A DNA stretch of 9,438 bases. Origin: CAYYJM01 sp964471755. GTDB lineage: Bacteria; Planctomycetota; Planctomycetia; Gemmatales; Gemmataceae. Location: assembly GCA_964471755.1 (NCBI GenBank), contig CAYYJM010000248.1, positions 1 to 9,438 on the forward strand, read 5' to 3'. The translations under genes were made by a program, and so were the position numbers. Shown here piece by piece: positions 6,274 to 9,438 of this stretch. How positions within the stretch are numbered: the first letter of the stretch is position 1; the number at the start of each line of letters is the position of its first letter. The notes beneath the pieces were generated by a model. The model was not told where the DNA came from, ran no database searches, and worked only from the letters and a program-made list of their open reading frames with translations.

Positions 6274-7630
6274 GCGAACAACTCCGTGATCGCCCGTCCC
6301 GTCGTCGCGATCCCGGGCGTCGCGGCCGCCTCGCCCGTCACGCCGATCGCGTTCAGCACCGTGGCCACCAGATCCATCGGTGTCACCGGGGTGTCAGCCG
6401 GATGGGCCGCCTGCGGATCGCTGGAGCCGACGACGCGACCGCCCTTGATTCCGCCACCCGCGAGCAGGGCGCTGTAGCAGTGTTCCCAGTGATCGCGACC
6501 GGCCTTGTCGTTGATCTTCGGCGTCCGGCCGAACTCGCCGACGGCGATCACCAGCGTCGACGCCAGCAACCCACGGTCGTGCAGGTCGTCGAGCAGGGCG
6601 GCGTACGTCTGATCGAGCCAGCCGGCATGGCGGTCCTGCATGATCTGGAAGTTGCGGTAGTGATGGTCCCAGCCGCCGTCGCCGGCGTCCTCCTCGGCCT
6701 CGACGTGATCGCTCCAGTTCACCTGCACGAACGGTACGCCATGCTCCAGCAGCCGACGTGCGAGCAGACACGATTGACCGAAGCGCGTTCGACCGTAGCG
6801 ATCGCGGAGAGCGGGCGGCTCGCTGGCCAGATCGAACATCTTCCAGGCCGAGGAGTTGGTCAGCAGATCGAAGCCCTGCTGACGATACTCGGTCAGGGGG
6901 CCCAACTCCACAGCGCGGTGCAGGTCGTCGTAGGCGGCCAGCAGTCGGCGGCGATCGTCGAGTCGCTCCGGCGTCAGATCGTGGGCCAGTTCCAGGGCGG
7001 GGACCTTGGTCGCGCCGGTGGTCGGATCGTAGACGAGACGGAAGGGATCGTACAGATTGCCGAGGGTGCCGCCGCCCTCGCCGATGATCGCCTTCTTGCC
7101 CTGGTGCAGTTTGCCGCCGACGACCATGAACGGCGGGAACTTCGCCTCGGCGGCCTTCATCCGGGCGACGACACTACCCAGAGCCGGCCGGGCGACTCCC
7201 GGCAGTGGCTGACCGTTGAGGCCGACGCCGCCGGCATTGCTGCCCGTCAGTCCGACCGTGCCCGCGACACCGTGATCGTTCGAGCTGGTTCGCAGCGAGC
7301 GCAGGATGGCCAGACGATCCAGCCGCTGGGCGATCTTCGGAAAGAGTTCGCCGACGCGGACGCCGGTCACACGGGTGGGGATGGCACGGAACGGCCCACG
7401 GATTTCGAGCGGCGCGTCGGGCTTCGGGTCCCAGGTGTCGAGTTGAGCCGGCCCGCCCCAGAGCCAGAGCAGCAGCACACGACGGGCCGGAGCCTGACTC
7501 AGCGGATCGGCCCTCGCTGACGTGCCCAGACCCAGACCGAGAACGGTGCTGGCACCGACTTGCAGNNNNNNNNNNCTCGCCGCGTCGGGCCCTGACCGGT
7601 TCGGTAACGTTGCTGTCCGACGTGGAGCAT
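6270..7630 (-). CDS. DUF1501 family exported protein, reading frame broken by an assembly gap
   Basis: This is a planctomycete DUF1501 protein, a family related to alkaline phosphatases/sulfatases and usually exported; its substrate is unknown. Seen: the N-terminal LLLWLWGGPAQLDTWDPKP segment, LRSLRTSSNDHG, GEFGRTPKINDKAGRDHWEH and a C-terminal GGGIKGGRVVGSSD region, all typical of the family. The uninterrupted frame reaches only to 7565, but on the far side of ten Ns (7566-7575) the minus strand reads MLHVGQQRYRTGQGPTRR, and on the near side LQVGASTVLGLGLG. Together these make a Tat-like leader (RR-x-x-LQVGA). The start ATG at 7630 has GGAGAG 7 nt upstream. As written, the ten Ns put the two parts out of frame, so the gap size is probably a placeholder. 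The expected protein is about 451 residues. The gene overlaps the propeller gene by ATGA. Confidence 0.88.
7566..7575. other. Run of ten Ns (assembly gap)
   Basis: Ten unknown bases fall inside the leader of the DUF1501 gene. Joining the two frames needs a gap of 2 modulo 3; a 5-base gap would give an RR-x-x-LQVGA leader. The exact count of ten therefore looks like a placeholder and does not suggest a real frameshift. Confidence 0.9.
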
Positions 7631-7663
7631 GATCCGTCTCTCCGGGTACGGGCGAGCCTCGCG

Positions 7664-7669
7664 ATTATA
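7664..7669 (-). promoter_or_regulatory. Possible -10 element for the DUF1501 operon
   Basis: TATAAT is read on the minus strand in an AT-rich island within GC-rich DNA, 33 nt upstream of the DUF1501 ATG. No recognisable TTGACA-like -35 box stands at the right distance, so this is a weak call. The same 110-bp divergent spacer (7631-7740) must also hold the promoter of the ferredoxin gene. Confidence 0.35.
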
Positions 7670-7740
7670 TCATGAGCTGAGGCGGCGGGGAGATTTTCGT
7701 GCCCGGGATCGAATGAAGGACGCCCGACGGAGACATCGTG

Positions 7741-8211
7741 ATGGGCTTTTCCTACACCGTCGTTGCCCACGTCTGCGAGGGCCTGGGCGACTGCATCCCG
7801 GCCTGTCCGGTCGAGTGCATCCACTGGGCCGGCGAGCAGACCAACGAGAAGGGCACGCGCTTCGTCTACATCGACGGCTCGGAGTGCATCAACTGTCACG
7901 CCTGCCTGGCGGCCTGTCCGATCGAGGACGCCATCCTGCGGGAGTGGCAGCCGACGGCCCAGGTCGGTACCGACCTCGCGCAGATGTATCGGAAGTTCCG
8001 CCCGACCTGGCGAACCGAGCCGGTCCTGGCCAGTGCGGAACTGCTGCGTCAGGAGAGGACGCGCGAGGCCGCCGTGCAACTCGCCGTCGCCCTGGTGGCG
8101 GCCGGCTGCACGGATCTACGTCTGCTGCATCATCTGCGTAGCGATCCGCCCGCCGACGTGGTCTGGGTGGCCGACCTGCTCATCACCCCCAACGGGAGCG
8201 ATGCGTCATGA
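7741..8211 (+). CDS. Two-cluster ferredoxin with unrecognised C-terminal extension
   Basis: This 156-residue protein has an N-terminal ferredoxin domain of about 65 residues that should carry two Fe-S clusters. The first cysteine set is Cys12, Cys18, Cys22 and Cys26 (CEGLGDCIPACPVEC). The second is the classical CxxCxxCxxxCP at Cys49, 52, 55 and 59. The first set resembles 7Fe/8Fe ferredoxins with irregular spacing, so one cluster might be [3Fe-4S]. Residues about 70-156 form an extension with an Ala/Leu-rich probable helix (REAAVQLAVALVAAGC) and a DVVWVADLL segment; I do not recognise it. It has no signal peptide or TM segment, so it is cytoplasmic and an electron carrier by family knowledge. 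The ATG at 7741 has CGGAG 8 nt upstream; GTG 7738 is an alternative start. Its stop overlaps the next ATG (ATGA). Confidence 0.88.
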   Translation: MGFSYTVVAHVCEGLGDCIPACPVECIHWAGEQTNEKGTRFVYIDGSECINCHACLAACPIEDAILREWQPTAQVGTDLAQMYRKFRPTWRTEPVLASAELLRQERTREAAVQLAVALVAAGCTDLRLLHHLRSDPPADVVWVADLLITPNGSDAS

Positions 8212-8396
8212 GCGACGACGAGGACTGGGATGATCGCCTGCAACAGCGTCGAGAAGCGGTTCGCCGCTGGATGATGGTCGGCCTGCTGATCGTCGCCCTG
8301 GGCGTGGCCATCTGGGGCGTTTACTGGATCGGCCAGACGCTGGGCCTGAGCCGGATTGGCGAGTTCTACAAGCAGGCCGATGACATCCAGCCGTGA
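8208..8396 (+). CDS. Small single-pass membrane protein
   Basis: This 62-residue protein has a charged, acidic-then-basic N-terminus (MSDDEDWDDRLQQRREAVRR), one clear TM helix (about 21-42, rich in Trp, Val, Leu and Ile) and a short polar tail. The positive-inside rule predicts a cytoplasmic N-terminus. It overlaps the ferredoxin gene by ATGA, so the two are probably made together, and it might anchor or pair with the ferredoxin at the membrane; that is inference. I recognise no family. Confidence 0.75.
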   Translation: MSDDEDWDDRLQQRREAVRRWMMVGLLIVALGVAIWGVYWIGQTLGLSRIGEFYKQADDIQP

Positions 8397-8402
8397 GGTC
8401 CG

Positions 8403-8783
8403 CTACTTCTTCGACTCGGCAGCGCCGGCGTCGATCCACGCCCGGATCCGCGCCAGGTCGGCCTTGCTGACAGGATCCTTCTCCTTCCGGGGTGGCATCT
8501 CGTTGAAGTGGATCAATTCGACGAGCAGGCTCTTCTCGGCATCGCCGGGAACGAGGGCCGGGCCACTATTGCCGCCCCGCAGCAGGGCGGCGACGGTGCG
8601 CATGTCGAGGCGACCGTCCTTCTTCTTGATGCCGTGACAGCGGAAGCACTTGGCCTCGAAGATCGGCACGATCTCGCGCTGAAAGTCCGGCACGGCCTTC
8701 TTCGGCTCCTTACTGGTCGGCCCCTGAGCCAATCCGGTCAGGACGAGCAGGCCAGCCGCCAGCAGTGCGATAACTCCACGCAT
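8403..8783 (-). CDS. Standalone planctomycete-type cytochrome c (PSC1-like)
   Basis: This 126-residue protein has an N-terminal signal peptide (hydrophobic MRGVIALLAAGLLVLTGLA) and one haem c site, Cys46-x-x-Cys49-His50 (CFRCH). The surroundings fit the Planctomycete cytochrome C domain: DFQREIVPIF before the haem site, GRLDMRT, LLRGGNSGPALVPGD, and EMPP with Met96 as the likely distal ligand. In planctomycetes this domain is usually fused to DUF1549/DUF1553 or WD40 parts; here it stands alone. It is predicted to be periplasmic or membrane-attached through an uncleaved leader. The ATG at 8783 shares one base with the stop of the upstream gene (TGATG), with GAGGGG 8 nt before it. A longer in-frame start (8888) would lie inside the upstream gene and lose the signal peptide. 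Confidence 0.9.
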   Translation of the reverse strand: MRGVIALLAAGLLVLTGLAQGPTSKEPKKAVPDFQREIVPIFEAKCFRCHGIKKKDGRLDMRTVAALLRGGNSGPALVPGDAEKSLLVELIHFNEMPPRKEKDPVSKADLARIRAWIDAGAAESKK

Positions 8784-9438
8784 CAGGCCGTCCCCTCTTT
8801 CGATGGGCCGAACAGCATCGTCCAGCCCCAGGCCAGCAGACAGAACTGGCCCAGACCGATCCAGATCAGCACGCCGGTGACGACCCACGGGCCGTAGCGC
8901 TTCCAGGCGTGAATCGACTGCTCCAGGGCGGCCAGGTCTTTTTGCCCCCGAGCCAGAAACTCGCCGACCTTGCCGATGCTGTCGGTCACTTCGCCCAGGG
9001 CGTTCTGCACCTTGCCGGCCAGATCGTTGATGCTCCGGGCGGCCGACTCCAGATCGCCGCCCTTCTCGGCATTGGCGAGTTCCTTGCGGGCGTCGGTCAA
9101 TCGGGTGACCGTCTGATCGACGGCCTTCTCGGCGTCCTGGAGTTTGCCGAGATCCGGCGGCGTGTCCGAGACGCTGGTCAGCAGATCGGCCCCGCTGCGG
9201 ACGACGATGCCGGCCGACTGCAAGGTCCGGGCGAGATCCTCGGCCCGTTCGATCTTCGACGACAGCGCCGCCAGCAGACCGCGAATCCGGGCCTGGTCGG
9301 CCGGATCGGCCATGTTCCCCTTGGCGATGACCTCGTTGGCCGCCTTCTGTAACGAGACGACCTGCGTTTTCGTGTCGCCGACCCGGCTGGTGAGATGATC
9401 GACACGCTGGCCGGTCGAGCTGAGCAGCGTCTCGACAG
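8783..9438 (-). CDS. Coiled-coil protein with C-terminal TM helix (5' end outside window)
   Basis: 217 residues are visible and the frame stays open to the window edge, so the start is missing; the internal Met at 9313 is probably not the start. Most of it is Ala/Glu/Lys/Leu/Gln-rich and looks like a long coiled coil (for example TRLTDARKELANAEKG), followed near the end by one hydrophobic segment (WVVTGVLIWIGLGQFCLLAW) and a short tail. The pattern resembles a membrane-tethered periplasmic or cytoplasmic coiled coil. I recognise no family. Its stop touches the cytochrome c start (TGATG), so the two are likely co-expressed. Confidence 0.8.
   Translation of the reverse strand, partial: VETLLSSTGQRVDHLTSRVGDTKTQVVSLQKAANEVIAKGNMADPADQARIRGLLAALSSKIERAEDLARTLQSAGIVVRSGADLLTSVSDTPPDLGKLQDAEKAVDQTVTRLTDARKELANAEKGGDLESAARSINDLAGKVQNALGEVTDSIGKVGEFLARGQKDLAALEQSIHAWKRYGPWVVTGVLIWIGLGQFCLLAWGWTMLFGPSKEGTA

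Noticed and set aside
5464..6477. 337-codon plus-strand frame across the propeller gene
   Set aside because: It is a mirror of the regular PD40 repeats and has no domain of its own.
6402..7520. 372-codon plus-strand frame across the DUF1501 gene
   Set aside because: Low-complexity Ala/Gln/Arg/Val-rich product with no motif; the minus strand has clear DUF1501 motifs.
7174..8079. 301-codon minus-strand frame reading through the Ns into the ferredoxin region
   Set aside because: It exists only because the gap length is arbitrary; it is antisense to the ferredoxin and out of frame with DUF1501.

Overview
The window looks like a stretch of Planctomycetota chromosome. It is GC-rich. It carries a DUF1501 secreted protein, a standalone planctomycete-type cytochrome c (PSC1-like, with CxxCH and a distal EMPP), a PD40/TolB-like propeller and an EF-G paralogue. 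It also has a palindrome that reads 'SPQRKQG' in translation; I recall that peptide from Gemmata-like genomes, so the family placement is inference, not proof. I see no rRNA, tRNA, CRISPR, transposase or phage gene.

Layout. (1) 16-2096: a two-gene minus-strand operon of TIM-barrel sugar isomerase/epimerase-like enzymes (1748->936, then 939->55, ATGA overlap). Inverted copies of a 29-bp repeat lie at both ends. Upstream is a 416-bp spacer built largely of nested inverted and direct repeats. (2) 2165-2896: hisA (histidine biosynthesis) on the plus strand, with a strong Shine-Dalgarno and a GTG start. A 193-bp spacer follows that holds an apparently orphan Shine-Dalgarno. (3) 3090-5237: an EF-G-like GTPase with Tyr in place of the usual catalytic His of the G3 motif. 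(4) 5261-5347: a large two-part hairpin between convergent genes. (5) 7630->5359: a DUF1501 gene overlapping (ATGA) a six-repeat PD40 propeller gene. A 10-N assembly gap interrupts the DUF1501 5' end, and the sequence on both sides shows one gene with a Tat-like leader. (6) 7741-8396: a divergent unit of a two-cluster ferredoxin with an unrecognised C-terminal extension and a one-TM small protein (ATGA overlap). (7) 9438->8403: a coiled-coil membrane protein, cut by the window edge, followed by a secreted monohaem cytochrome c (TGATG overlap). It converges on the ferredoxin unit with only 6 bp between stop codons.

How the genes fit together. Four gene pairs show start/stop overlaps and so are probably translationally coupled. 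The right half (DUF1501, propeller, ferredoxin, TM protein, cytochrome c, coiled-coil protein) is mostly cell-envelope or redox proteins. The left half is metabolism and translation. No well-defined new system stands out. The most unusual signals are the palindromic repeats: one flanks an operon, one sits between convergent genes, and one is translated as part of a signal peptide.
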